A stretch of 64,000 nt of DNA from Flavobacterium cupreum (GTDB taxonomy: Bacteria; Bacteroidota; Bacteroidia; Flavobacteriales; Flavobacteriaceae), in the NCBI RefSeq assembly GCF_003996965.1, contig NZ_QWDM01000019.1:1-64000 (forward strand), given 5' to 3'. Of the stretch, positions 1 through 8,573 are shown piece by piece. Within the stretch, counting starts at the first letter, position 1; each line of letters opens with the position of its first letter. Both the position numbers and the translations under genes were made by a program. The notes beneath the pieces are model-generated. The model made no database searches. It was given only the letters and a program-made list of their open reading frames with translations, and had not been told where the DNA came from.

Positions 1-50
1 AAGTTTTTTCTTTGTACTTATATAGAACGTAAATTTCTTCCGAAAACTAC

Positions 51-136
51 TGCCCTAGCCCCGATGGAAGTGGAAATCCTTTTGCTTTTTGTTCTCAAAA
101 AGCAAAAGATTGGAACGGACAGCGGGAAATAGCTTC
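51..136 (+). repeat. Dispersed stem-loop repeat, copy A
   Basis: Non-coding sequence near the left edge with an internal inverted repeat (CCTTTTGCTTTTTG against CAAAAAGCAAAAGAT). Its flanks, CCTAGCCCCGATGGAAG on the left and GACAGCGGGAAATAGCTTC on the right, match in reverse complement two further spacers in this window (13535-13610 and 42055-42140). The rest of 1-294 holds a terminator at 227-257 and short A/T-rich repeated words of the TTCCAAATT type; no gene is seen there. The function is unknown; a dispersed intergenic repeat is the safest reading. Confidence 0.6.
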
Positions 137-226
137 ATATTAAATTCCAAATTTTTAAATTCCAAATTCCAAAGGCTTCGCTGTGCTTAGCCGGACAGGA
201 TAATTATCTTAGACCTATAAAAAATA

Positions 227-257
227 AACCCGGCAGGTTTTGGAAAACTGTCGGGTT
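227..257 (-). terminator. Rho-independent terminator after the LolC/E-type permease
   Basis: Imperfect inverted repeat AACCCGGCAGGTTT / AAACTGTCGGGTT, followed on the minus strand by a T-rich run (TATTTTTTA). It lies about 40 bases after the stop of the minus-strand permease. The hairpin belongs to a set of near-identical CCCGACAG hairpins found four more times in the window. Confidence 0.75.
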
Positions 258-294
258 GTAGAACGAAATCATTCCTTATGTAGTAATGGTCAAA

Positions 295-1530
295 CTAATC
301 GAATCGAATGGCTTTGACCGGTGATATCTTAGTGATTATATAGGACGGAATTAGAAGCACTACAAAACAGACTGTAATGGTTAGTAAATTCAACAGGATT
401 ACATAAACCCAATTAATATACACTGGTGCCTGATTGACATAGTAATTTTCAGGGTTGAGTTGAATAACTCCAAAATACTGTTGTACTAATAATAATGAGA
501 TTCCGATTAGGTTACCCCAGAAAAGTCCTCTTATAATGAGATAAAATGCATTATACAGGAATATCTTTCTCACCGCCCAGTTGTTTGCGCCTAACGCTTT
601 TAATATTCCGATCATTTGTGTCCGTTCTAAAATAAGGACTAACAGAGCCACTACCATATTAATCGTAGCCACTATAATCATGATCGCAAGAATGACAATA
701 ATATTAAAATCGAAAAGCTGCAGCCAGTCAAAAATATAGCTGTATTTCTCTATCATTGTTTTAGTATCTAAACTGGACGATGTTTGCTCATAGATTTTAT
801 CGCCTGTTTCTTTAATTTTATCAAAATCCTTTACAAATACTTCGAAAGCCCCAACCTGATTTGGATTCCACTTGTTAATCTTCTGAATGTGGCGTATATC
901 TCCTATTATATAAGTTGCATCAAAACTCTGAAATCCGGAATTAAAAATTCCTGTTATTTTGAAAAGACGGCTGTTCGGCATCTTACCCTGCTCCTCCTTG
1001 ATAAAAAAGGTATTGAAATTGTCTCCGACTTTAAGACCCAATCGATCAGCTAGAAATCTGGAGATTATCACTTCTTCGTTTATGCCTTTAGAATAATCAG
1101 GTAATTTACCTTCAACCAAATACTGTTTTATCTTATTCCAATCGTAATCCAGACCAACTCCTTTGAAAATAATCCCTTCGAAAGAACTTTCTGTCCTAAT
1201 AATTCCGGCTTTACTTGCGATTGCCTGTATATGGGTTACCTCCGGAACAGATTTAAAGTTGGGATAAAAGTCCTGTTTTTTAGAAATCGGAATTATTGTT
1301 ACTTCGGAATTATTGTTATCATAATTCGAAATAACAATCTGACCGTTGAACGCAGAAACCTTTTCACGGATTTTTTGCTGCAGACCAATCCCTGTCGCCA
1401 CAGACACCAGCATCATAATAATACCAATAGCTATAGCCGAAATGGCAATTTTTATAATTGGAGCTGAAATACTGCTTTTAAAATCCCTGGCAGTAATAAG
1501 TCTTTTAGCAATAAAATATTCTAGATTCAA
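295..1530 (-). CDS. ABC transporter permease, LolC/LolE (FtsX) family
   Basis: 411 residues, typical length for the family. A first membrane helix lies at about residues 27-48, then a large periplasmic domain (about 50-265, MacB-type core), then three helices in the FtsX-like C-terminal region (about 275-300, 330-352, 375-398). Proteins of this type, with an ATPase partner, extract lipoproteins from the inner membrane or move other substrates across the envelope. No ATPase gene (LolD type) is adjacent, which is common in Bacteroidota. The gene is monocistronic here: it is followed by a terminator and preceded by a TATTTTTG box. The family is clear; the exact substrate is inferred. Confidence 0.85.
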   Translation of the reverse strand: MNLEYFIAKRLITARDFKSSISAPIIKIAISAIAIGIIMMLVSVATGIGLQQKIREKVSAFNGQIVISNYDNNNSEVTIIPISKKQDFYPNFKSVPEVTHIQAIASKAGIIRTESSFEGIIFKGVGLDYDWNKIKQYLVEGKLPDYSKGINEEVIISRFLADRLGLKVGDNFNTFFIKEEQGKMPNSRLFKITGIFNSGFQSFDATYIIGDIRHIQKINKWNPNQVGAFEVFVKDFDKIKETGDKIYEQTSSSLDTKTMIEKYSYIFDWLQLFDFNIIVILAIMIIVATINMVVALLVLILERTQMIGILKALGANNWAVRKIFLYNAFYLIIRGLFWGNLIGISLLLVQQYFGVIQLNPENYYVNQAPVYINWVYVILLNLLTITVCFVVLLIPSYIITKISPVKAIRFD

Positions 1531-1571
1531 TTTTCAGTTATCTTATATTAGTGTTTCGCTTTCGCCTGAGT

Positions 1572-1579
1572 CAAAAATA
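1572..1579 (-). promoter_or_regulatory. Candidate -7 box (TATTTTTG) for the LolC/E-type gene
   Basis: Minus-strand TATTTTTG matches the Bacteroidota -7 consensus TAnnTTTG about 40 bases before the start codon. I see no convincing TTG -33 element at the right distance, so this is a partial match. Confidence 0.35.
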
Positions 1580-1649
1580 CATTTAAAAAAGCAAACATGA
1601 ATTGTTCCGAAAAACAATTATACTTTATTTAAGTCAGGAAAAGTTTTAT

Positions 1650-2180
1650 TTATAATGGAAGTCGTTTCTTCATCTCTTCAACAATATTATATGCTGCCGG
1701 GCAAATTGCAACATTTTTTAAGGTCAGATCTGAAATCTGATGAAACTTTTTACGATCGGTATGTGGAAATTCCCTGCATGCTTTTGGACGCACATCATAA
1801 ATCATACAATAATTTTCACTATCTAAAAAAGTACAGGGAACACTTTTTAGCACATAATCTTTATCTTCATCAACCCGAAGATATTGCTCGATAAACTGCT
1901 GTGGTTTTTGCCTGAAAGACTTCGAGATTCTTTCGATATCAGCCAGCGTAAATAACGGACCAGTAGTTTTACAACAATTGGCACATTCCAGACAGTCTGT
2001 TTTCTTAAACTCTTTATCGTGCAATTCCTGCATAACATAGTCCAGGTTCTTAGGCTGTTTCTTTTTAAGCTTATCAAAATACTTTTTGTTTTCGATATGC
2101 TTATCTTTGGCTAACTTATTTAAGTTATTTAAAATTTGTTTCAAGTTTAAATTTTGGAGTTGATCTGCAAAATTAAACAA
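1650..2180 (-). CDS. YkgJ family cysteine cluster protein
   Basis: 176 residues. A charged helical N-terminus (about 1-60) is followed by a cysteine-rich module: C63, C66, C69, C70 in CLECANCC, then C116, C125 and C135 (SENYCMIYDVRPKACREFP), with a last Cys near residue 159. This spacing is the signature of the YkgJ/UPF0153 family, presumed to bind zinc or an iron-sulfur cluster; its reaction is not established. It is divergent from the methyltransferase gene, with only 38 bases between the two starts, so their promoters must overlap. Family assignment is confident, function unknown. Confidence 0.85.
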   Translation of the reverse strand: MFNFADQLQNLNLKQILNNLNKLAKDKHIENKKYFDKLKKKQPKNLDYVMQELHDKEFKKTDCLECANCCKTTGPLFTLADIERISKSFRQKPQQFIEQYLRVDEDKDYVLKSVPCTFLDSENYCMIYDVRPKACREFPHTDRKKFHQISDLTLKNVAICPAAYNIVEEMKKRLPL

Positions 2181-2218
2181 CTTTAAACTTGAAACCTTAA
2201 ACTTTGAACTAAATTACG

Positions 2219-2926
2219 ATGAAAGATCTTTTTGGAAAAGCGATGTTCGACTTTCAAACCAATAATTCGCCTGAAAACATTATTACCGAGACTTCGATTT
2301 CTGAAGAAGATGAAATGAGTGTTGATTATTTATTTCGATCCTATAATGAAATGCCGAAAATCGAGCAAAAAGCTTTACAACTTGCCAGTGGAAAAATACT
2401 GGATGTAGGCTGCGGAGCCGGAAGCCACAGTTTGTCACTACAAAACGACCGTCATCTGGATGTTACTTCTATTGATATTTCGGAAAAAGCTATTGCAACC
2501 TGTAAACTTCGGGGTGTAAAAAACGCCAGGGTTCAAAATCTATTAGACATTGAAGAAGAAAAATTTGACACGATTGTATTATTAATGAATGGTGTCGGCA
2601 TTTTTGGAAAGATGGAAAATTGCAACAACTATTTATCAAAATTAAAATCGCTTTTGCATCCAGGCGGGCAAATTCTGTTAGACAGCTCGGACATTATTTA
2701 TATGTTTGATGAAGATGAAGACGGTGGGAAATGGATCCCTTCTAACAATGATTACTATGGCGAACTTGTTTTCAATATTTCTTATAAGGGAGAAAAAGAA
2801 GAACCTTTCAGCTGGCTGTACTTAGATTACAATACGCTACAAAATGCCGCTGTTGCGAATGGTTTAAAATGTGAACTTATTTTAGAAGGCGAACATTATG
2901 ATTATTTAGCCAGGCTTTCTATTTAA
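2219..2926 (+). CDS. Class I SAM-dependent methyltransferase
   Basis: 235 residues. Motif I of class I methyltransferases is plain at about residues 60-70 (ILDVGCGAGSHSLSL), followed by an acidic residue after the next strand (SIDISEKAI), as expected for S-adenosylmethionine binding, and a post-motif strand (FDTIVLLMNGVGIFGKM). The C-terminal part carries the usual beta strands. The substrate cannot be told. The ATG follows a 38-base divergent spacer. The next gene begins 16 bases downstream on the same strand, so the two are probably co-transcribed. Confidence 0.85.
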   Translation: MKDLFGKAMFDFQTNNSPENIITETSISEEDEMSVDYLFRSYNEMPKIEQKALQLASGKILDVGCGAGSHSLSLQNDRHLDVTSIDISEKAIATCKLRGVKNARVQNLLDIEEEKFDTIVLLMNGVGIFGKMENCNNYLSKLKSLLHPGGQILLDSSDIIYMFDEDEDGGKWIPSNNDYYGELVFNISYKGEKEEPFSWLYLDYNTLQNAAVANGLKCELILEGEHYDYLARLSI

Positions 2927-2942
2927 TATTAGATTTTAATTT

Positions 2943-3488
2943 ATGGAAAATTCAGATTTCGAAAAATTAAAGTATCCGATAGGAAAATTCATTGCCCCTT
3001 CGACCTATTCAAAAGAATATCTTTCACGAAAAATTGAAGAAATTGCACAATTCCCGGAAAAACTAACACAAGAAACGATTCATTTATCAGATGAAGAACT
3101 TGATACACCCTATCGTCCGGACGGATGGACTGTAAGACAGTTAATTCATCATTGTGCCGAAAGTCATATGAATTGTTTTATAAGAATAAAATGGGCTTTA
3201 ACCGAAAATAATCCTGTAATAAAAGCCTATGATGAAGTTCTATGGTCTGCGTTACCTGATAATTTGGAAATGCCGATACAACCTACTTTATCATTATTGG
3301 AAGGGTTGCATTTCCGATTGGCCTATCTTCTAAAAAGTTTATCTGAAACTGAACTCGAAAGAAGCTTTATACATCCTGAAAACAATTCTGAAATTAAAAT
3401 AAAACAAATGATCGCGACTTATGCCTGGCATGGAAATCATCATTTGGCTCATATCACCACTTTGAAAAAAAATAAAAACTGGCAATAA
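2943..3488 (+). CDS. YfiT/DinB-like putative metal-dependent hydrolase or thiol transferase
   Basis: 181 residues, a four-helix DinB-like fold by similarity to the YfiT family. The three histidines expected to hold the metal are visible: one in RQLIHHCAESH (about residue 67) and two in the C-terminal helix WHGNHHLAHI. YfiT-type proteins were first described as metal-dependent hydrolases; related members are bacillithiol S-transferases. The start lies 16 bases after the methyltransferase stop, so an operon is likely. The exact reaction here is not shown by sequence. Confidence 0.8.
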   Translation: MENSDFEKLKYPIGKFIAPSTYSKEYLSRKIEEIAQFPEKLTQETIHLSDEELDTPYRPDGWTVRQLIHHCAESHMNCFIRIKWALTENNPVIKAYDEVLWSALPDNLEMPIQPTLSLLEGLHFRLAYLLKSLSETELERSFIHPENNSEIKIKQMIATYAWHGNHHLAHITTLKKNKNWQ

Positions 3489-3534
3489 ACAGAAACCGTT
3501 TCATTTTTACACACTGTGTATACATTTAAATAAA

Positions 3535-3560
3535 AAAAGCGCCTCAGTTGAAGCGCTTTC
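3535..3560. terminator. Bidirectional terminator between YfiT-like gene and queE
   Basis: Perfect stem AAAGCGC / GCGCTTT with a short loop, A-rich on the left and T-rich on the right, between two convergent genes. It can end transcription from both sides. Confidence 0.75.
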
Positions 3561-3573
3561 TTGTTTTATAAGT

Positions 3574-4206
3574 TTACGGAATATTCAAATATTTATGTGT
3601 CTGAAGTGAAACCCTCCATTTTGGATTATTCATTACATAATCTACAATTAGTGGCGTCATTTCTTCTTTTTTACTCCATTCCGGTTGAAGGAATAAAATG
3701 GCATTATCATTTACCAGTTCAGCCTGTTCCTCTGCGAATATAAAATCATGTTTATTATAGATAATCACTTTTAACTCATGGGCGTTATCGTATACGGTTT
3801 GAGTTGGCAATTTATTCTTTTTAGGAGAAAGGCAAATCCAGTCCCAGGTTCCGGATAATGGATATGCACCCGAAGTTTCAATATGAACTTTTAAATTTCT
3901 GTCTTTCAATTGCTGCGTCAGCAAAGTCATATCCCATGTTAACGGTTCTCCACCTGTAATTACAACAGTATCTGCGTAAGCCGAAGCATTTTTCACAATT
4001 AAATCAACACTTGTTGGCGGGTGTAACTCTGCATTCCAGCTTTCTTTCACATCACACCAGTGGCAACCAACATCACAACCTCCAATTCTTATAAAGTAAG
4101 CAGCAGTTCCTGTATGAAAACCTTCTCCCTGAATCGTATAAAACTCTTCCATCAAAGGCAGCATAGCACCTTTATTCACCTCTAATTGTATTTCTTTAGC
4201 TAACAT
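3574..4206 (-). CDS. queE: 7-carboxy-7-deazaguanine synthase (QueE)
   Basis: 210 residues, the compact radical SAM enzyme that makes 7-carboxy-7-deazaguanine from 6-carboxytetrahydropterin in the queuosine/preQ0 pathway. The cluster-binding motif CDVGCHWC (C44, C48, C51, spacing CxxxCxxC) follows the QGEGFHTGTAAYFIRIGGC stretch typical of QueE. The VVITGGEPL motif near residue 85-95 is the glycine-rich SAM contact. The gene is alone here, between two terminators, with a TATCTTTG box just upstream. queA lies about 21 kb away in this window; queC, queD and queF are not present. Confidence 0.93.
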   Translation of the reverse strand: MLAKEIQLEVNKGAMLPLMEEFYTIQGEGFHTGTAAYFIRIGGCDVGCHWCDVKESWNAELHPPTSVDLIVKNASAYADTVVITGGEPLTWDMTLLTQQLKDRNLKVHIETSGAYPLSGTWDWICLSPKKNKLPTQTVYDNAHELKVIIYNKHDFIFAEEQAELVNDNAILFLQPEWSKKEEMTPLIVDYVMNNPKWRVSLQTHKYLNIP

Positions 4207-4223
4207 TATTTTATTTTAAAGTG

Positions 4224-4231
4224 CAAAGATA
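4224..4231 (-). promoter_or_regulatory. Candidate -7 box (TATCTTTG) for queE
   Basis: Minus-strand TATCTTTG, a full match to TAnnTTTG, 18 bases before the queE start codon; a short leader would result. No clear -33 TTG. Confidence 0.45.
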
Positions 4232-4252
4232 GTCATTTAAATACGGAACATA

Positions 4253-4289
4253 AAAAAACCGATAGTTCAAAGCGAACTATCGGTTTTTT
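4253..4289 (-). terminator. Terminator of the exbB-tonB-TPR operon
   Basis: Perfect stem AACCGATAGTTC / GAACTATCGGTT with a 4-base loop, flanked by six A on the left and six T on the right, 24 bases after the stop of the TPR gene. The symmetric A/T flanks could also allow function on the other strand. Confidence 0.85.
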
Positions 4290-4312
4290 ATTTACTATAA
4301 TTAGAGCTTAGA

Positions 4313-5983
4313 TTATTTTAAAGCTTTTACAGATTGTGCAGCGTAAGTGTTTGCCGGATCTAAAGCTAAAGTCTTATTGAAATATTCAACTGCTTTAGCT
4401 TTATCAGTATTAGCATAACTGGCACCAATACTATTGTAAGCTTCCACTATTTTCTTAACTGTTGCAGGTTTTGCCAATTCTTCAGCACCTTTTGCAGTTG
4501 TTTTAGTTACGTACTCTTCGTAGTTCTTAATGATTAAATCATCTTTTTCAAGCAAGTTATTGATTCTTCCTTTGTATAAGTACGCTTCATCATAAGTAGG
4601 AGAAGCAACCAAAACTCTGTCGAAAGCCGCTTCTGCCTTACCTAATGCTTCAGCATTTGGAGCAGTGCCTGCAGGTTTATTTACATTAGCATAATAAAGT
4701 GAAATACCATAGTAAACATTATCATCTAAATAATTTTTAGATTCACTGTTATTAACAGCAAGTTCAAAAATTGTAGCAGCCTGAGCAAATTGTTTTTTAC
4801 CAAACAATGCTTTTCCTAAATCAGCAAGTTCTTCAACTACCAAAGGCTCTAATTCAATTGCTTTCTTGATATCAGCTACACCGGCATCAAAAGCTGCCTG
4901 ATCAACTACACCTTCAGCGTTTGTTCCTTTTTTAATTTTAGATAAACCTAAGTATAAGTAGTCTCTACCGATTACTTTATTTGAAGGTACTTTGATAAAA
5001 TCTTCGATAGATTTAATAGCTACATCAACATTTCCGTTTTCGTAAGCAGCATATCCTAAATATCTGTAAATTCTTGGATTCACTTTATCTTCTGCAATCA
5101 TTTTATTTGCAACAGTCTCTAAAGTTTTGTAATCTTTCACTAAGATTAAGAAATCTGCATGACGCATTTTAGAATCTAAAGAGTAATCTGTAAGACTCAA
5201 ATATTTCTCATAGTTAGTAATTGCATTTTGCATATTAACTTTGGCGGTAGACGTTTTATTTCTTCCCCATTTGTAGTACGTTTCAGCTAGTTCTCTGTAA
5301 ACAGGACCATAATTAGCATCTAAAGCAATAACCTCATTGAAAGCTTTTATTGCTTCTTCATATGATTTAGCACCTTTCAATAAAACTCCTAATTGCATTT
5401 TTGCTCTTAATAGTTTTGGATCTGCTGTAAAAGCATCACGATAGGCTTTATAAGCTTCATTTTGACTACTTGCTCCATAATAAGCATCACCAATTGCCAA
5501 AAGTGCAGAAGGATTTTGCGGTTCGATCGCTAAAGCTTTTTGCAAGCTGGTGATAGCGCTTTTATAATCAGGATTTACTGAATTCATATACGCTTTACCA
5601 ATGTAAATAAATTCATTTACATCTTTACGTTTGATATCTTTTGTTGCTAAAGCAAAATTGGCCTGCGCTCCTGCTGTATTTTTACTATCAAGATCTAATT
5701 GTCCTAATCCGATATAGTTTAAGTTTTTCTTATCAGATGCTTCTAATCCATTTAGGTAATAGATTTTAGCTGAATCCACAACAGATTGATTTAAATATAC
5801 GTTACCTAGCACAAAATTTGCCTCACCGTCAGATGGTTTTGCTTTAATAATTGATTTCAGCAACGATTTTGCTTTTTGAAATTGTTCAGCATCAATTGCT
5901 TTTTTAGCTTCGTTGATGTCTTGCGCTTTTGCAACAGAAGCTGATGCAACTAAGGCAAGACTAAAAATTTTAAATTTATTCAT
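4313..5983 (-). CDS. Secreted tetratricopeptide repeat protein, last gene of the TonB operon
   Basis: 556 residues. A signal peptide (MNKFKIFSLALVASASVAKA) is followed by at least eight TPR-like units spread through the whole chain, for example QFQKAKSLLKSIIKAKPSDG, SYEEAIKAFNEVIALDANYG and DKAKAVEYFNKTLALDPANT at the C-terminus. The protein should be periplasmic or envelope-attached and serve as a protein-protein scaffold. It starts 16 bases after the phosphate-binding-like lipoprotein gene and is the last gene before a strong terminator. A partner role in the TonB system is inferred from context only. Confidence 0.85.
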   Translation of the reverse strand: MNKFKIFSLALVASASVAKAQDINEAKKAIDAEQFQKAKSLLKSIIKAKPSDGEANFVLGNVYLNQSVVDSAKIYYLNGLEASDKKNLNYIGLGQLDLDSKNTAGAQANFALATKDIKRKDVNEFIYIGKAYMNSVNPDYKSAITSLQKALAIEPQNPSALLAIGDAYYGASSQNEAYKAYRDAFTADPKLLRAKMQLGVLLKGAKSYEEAIKAFNEVIALDANYGPVYRELAETYYKWGRNKTSTAKVNMQNAITNYEKYLSLTDYSLDSKMRHADFLILVKDYKTLETVANKMIAEDKVNPRIYRYLGYAAYENGNVDVAIKSIEDFIKVPSNKVIGRDYLYLGLSKIKKGTNAEGVVDQAAFDAGVADIKKAIELEPLVVEELADLGKALFGKKQFAQAATIFELAVNNSESKNYLDDNVYYGISLYYANVNKPAGTAPNAEALGKAEAAFDRVLVASPTYDEAYLYKGRINNLLEKDDLIIKNYEEYVTKTTAKGAEELAKPATVKKIVEAYNSIGASYANTDKAKAVEYFNKTLALDPANTYAAQSVKALK

Positions 5984-5999
5984 CTTTATAGTAATTAAT

Positions 6000-6923
6000 T
6001 TATTCTTTATCTTTTATAATTTCTTTCCTAATACTAAGTTTTCTACCCGGAGTCCTAACAGGCAATAATCCTGATTTTAAGACAATACGTTGTCCTATGT
6101 CTCCGGACATAAATGAGGCCAGTCCCATTCCTAAACCAGTATATCCCTGACAATTTATAATAAACAAATCGCGTGCCAAAGGGTATTTTAATTCGGCAAG
6201 ATCATTTTGAGTCGGGCTATAGTACTTATTACTATTTAATCCCTTAACGCTCAAAACATTTATATTCTTAACAACTTCCGCCATATTTGGTGATGGTTGT
6301 GACAGCCAGTTTACGCCCACGACTCCAATCATACCGTCATTCTCCGAAACGAATTTAATCACTTCATCATTAGTTTTAAAAGAAAAAACGCCTTTTGCCG
6401 GCAACTCTTTTACTTTGGCCAAATCCTTCATATAACGCACTGTACTGGAATTTGGATTATCAAATACAAGTCCGTCAAATCTGGGATCAGTTTTACCCTG
6501 CATGAAATCGATTACTGTCTTCAACGCAATTAATGTATCATTATTACTTTTGTTTGAAATAAAAGCAATGGCATCTGTTGCGAAGGGAGTAACTCTGGGC
6601 TGAATTTTACTTTTCTTAAACCTTGCCAATTCTTCTTTTGTAAGATTTCTGGAAGTAACTACAACTTTAGTCCTTTCATTTAATAAATCATTTATTAATT
6701 CTGATTCAGATTTAGGTGTTATTGAAATTTTAGAACCATAATAAGTTCCCTCAAAAACAGCAACCTGATCTTCCACAATCGGCTTTATGGTCTCATCTAC
6801 GGTAATATCAATTGACCCTTTTAAAATTGTCTCTTTATCCGTTTCATTTTTACTTTTTTGGTTGCACATGGCAAACAAAAAAACAAAAACAACCAAACCT
6901 GCAACTTTGCTATATTTCAACAT
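6000..6923 (-). CDS. PstS-like phosphate-binding-type lipoprotein
   Basis: 307 residues. The N-terminus is a lipoprotein signal with lipobox LFAMC (Cys at residue 20). The body resembles the periplasmic phosphate-binding (PBP-like) fold: a first strand of the GSIDITVDET type, a NLTKEELARF segment, an ATDAIAFISN strand and a GVVGVNWLSQ strand in the second lobe, and a C-terminal GLGMGLASFMSGDIGQRIV segment typical of PstS relatives. No pstC, pstA or pstB genes are near; instead the gene sits inside the exbB-tonB operon, 2 bases after the small membrane protein gene. Ligand binding is inferred from the fold family. Confidence 0.8.
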   Translation of the reverse strand: MLKYSKVAGLVVFVFLFAMCNQKSKNETDKETILKGSIDITVDETIKPIVEDQVAVFEGTYYGSKISITPKSESELINDLLNERTKVVVTSRNLTKEELARFKKSKIQPRVTPFATDAIAFISNKSNNDTLIALKTVIDFMQGKTDPRFDGLVFDNPNSSTVRYMKDLAKVKELPAKGVFSFKTNDEVIKFVSENDGMIGVVGVNWLSQPSPNMAEVVKNINVLSVKGLNSNKYYSPTQNDLAELKYPLARDLFIINCQGYTGLGMGLASFMSGDIGQRIVLKSGLLPVRTPGRKLSIRKEIIKDKE

Positions 6924-6925
6924 AC

Positions 6926-7156
6926 TTATTCTGCATTTGAATTAATTAATCTTAAAAAACGAATTCCTGAATAAACGATCAGCAGTCCGCCAAAAGCATA
7001 TCTGTATTTGGGTTCCATATCCAATGGAAGTTTCTTCCAGAACATAATCATTAAACCCAGTACAAGATATATTAAAAAAAACAGTATTCCTAAAACAAGA
7101 AGAAATCGCTCTTTGAGCGATTTCTTCTGAATATTATTAAGCATATCTTTTAACAT
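6926..7156 (-). CDS. Small two-helix inner-membrane protein in the TonB operon
   Basis: 76 residues with two predicted membrane helices (about 18-40, FLLVLGILFFLIYLVLGLMI, and about 53-72). No known domain is recognised. Its ATG overlaps the tonB stop codon by one base (TAATG) and its stop lies 2 bases before the next start, which points to translational coupling with both neighbours. It is small enough to be missed in annotation, but the tight spacing argues it is real. Confidence 0.75.
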   Translation of the reverse strand: MLKDMLNNIQKKSLKERFLLVLGILFFLIYLVLGLMIMFWKKLPLDMEPKYRYAFGGLLIVYSGIRFLRLINSNAE

Positions 7157-7956
7157 TATTCTGCAGATTGAATAGTAATAGGAAGAGAGTAAAGAACCCT
7201 AACTTTTTTACCATTTTGCTCGCCGGGAGTCCATTTTGGACACTTTTTAAGAACACGAATTGCTTCTGCTCCTGTACCGTAACCGATATCCCTTAAAACT
7301 TTAATGTCGGTTAATGAACCGTCTTTTTCAACTACAAAAGTAACATATACTTTACCTTTTAAACCTTCTTCTTCCGGAGTCTTATAATTGTTTCCTACGA
7401 ATTTGTAGAATTTTTCAATACCACCAGGGAAATCTGGTTTTACCTCGATACCAGCGGTATTATAAACATTATTATCTTCCTGAATGATTTCAGTAACGGG
7501 TCCTTTACCAACTGGCTCATCAACAGTTAAAACTGCGTCCGGATCTCCTTTGATTGTTTCGTTACCTACTTTTTTATCCTTAAGATCCACAATTTTCGGT
7601 GGGTCTTCAGTAATTTCATTTGCTTTCGCAACCACAGGTTTCACAAACTTCACCTGATCCACTTTTGGTGGTGGTGGAGGTGGTGGTGGCTGGTTTGGCT
7701 TAATTTCCTCTTTTTTAGGAGCAATCTTTACGGTTGCAATTTTAATATCGTTGTTTACCACTTCTTCTTCAGAATCCGGTAAGAAACTTGCAATAAGAGG
7801 AGCTGCTACAGCAAAGCTAAAAATAAGCGAACCAATGATAAGCGCCTTTACGGTCGTGCTACGGTTCGATTTTCTTAACTCATATGCACCATATATCTTA
7901 TTACGCCCTTCGAATACGATATCAAGCCACTGATTTTTAATTATATCTAATTTCAT
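7156..7956 (-). CDS. tonB: Energy transducer TonB
   Basis: 266 residues. One N-terminal membrane helix (about 36-58, ALIIGSLIFSFAVAAPLIAS), a proline run near residues 90-100 (PNQPPPPPPPPK), a charged periplasmic linker, and the C-terminal TonB domain with GLKGKVYVTFVVEKDGSLTD and the KCPKWTPGEQNGKKVRV segment. It carries proton-motive energy from ExbB/ExbD to outer-membrane receptors. Residues before the helix (VFEGRNKIYGAYELR) are the cytoplasmic segment found in many Bacteroidota TonB proteins. It follows exbD by 40 bases. Confidence 0.93.
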   Translation of the reverse strand: MKLDIIKNQWLDIVFEGRNKIYGAYELRKSNRSTTVKALIIGSLIFSFAVAAPLIASFLPDSEEEVVNNDIKIATVKIAPKKEEIKPNQPPPPPPPPKVDQVKFVKPVVAKANEITEDPPKIVDLKDKKVGNETIKGDPDAVLTVDEPVGKGPVTEIIQEDNNVYNTAGIEVKPDFPGGIEKFYKFVGNNYKTPEEEGLKGKVYVTFVVEKDGSLTDIKVLRDIGYGTGAEAIRVLKKCPKWTPGEQNGKKVRVLYSLPITIQSAE

Positions 7957-7996
7957 TTTTCTTGAGTATTAGGGTATCAACAAAATAAGATTGCTC

Positions 7997-8554
7997 TTAT
8001 TTTTTATCTACCAATTTTGTTTCTTCAGGTGAAAACTCAGGAACGATAGCGTAAGTCTCAACTCCGGAGATAGCCATTTCATCCAAGATATCAACCAAAT
8101 TGCGGTAATTTGATTTTTTAGTTGGTTTGATGATAACTATAATTCCGTTTTTAGGTTTTCCTAAAGCTGCAGAATAAGCCAAAACTGCTCTTTTTTGAGT
8201 CAATAATACTTTACGGATTCCGTCTTTACCATAAGCAATATCTTTTGGTCCAACTTTAGGACTTGCAAGCAATCCCATATAATAAACCATTTTGTTATCA
8301 CCAGCTAGCATTACAGTCATCGTACGGTTCTCATCTACTTTGGTATCCTTCGTATCTTTCTCATTAGGATCTTTATCTGGCAGAGACAAATCCATCGATT
8401 GAGGTTTTGACAACGATGTGGTTAACATAAAGAATGTGATCAATAAGAATGCCAAATCCACCATTGCCGTTAAATCGACCTTAGAATTCTGTTTTTTACT
8501 TCTTACCTTACCACCTTTTCCGCCACCACCGTCGCCGGTATTTAATTCAGCCAT
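7997..8554 (-). CDS. exbD: ExbD/TolR-type biopolymer transport protein (second copy)
   Basis: 185 residues. A glycine-rich N-terminus is followed by the single membrane helix TAMVDLAFLLITFFMLTT with the membrane-embedded Asp that is essential in the ExbD/TolR family, then a periplasmic domain ending at the C-terminus. It is 19 bases downstream of the other exbD. Two different ExbD proteins in one operon would allow a mixed ExbB-ExbD complex; this is common in Bacteroidota. Confidence 0.9.
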   Translation of the reverse strand: MAELNTGDGGGGKGGKVRSKKQNSKVDLTAMVDLAFLLITFFMLTTSLSKPQSMDLSLPDKDPNEKDTKDTKVDENRTMTVMLAGDNKMVYYMGLLASPKVGPKDIAYGKDGIRKVLLTQKRAVLAYSAALGKPKNGIIVIIKPTKKSNYRNLVDILDEMAISGVETYAIVPEFSPEETKLVDKK

Positions 8555-8573
8555 TTTAGTGTATCTTTTTTAA

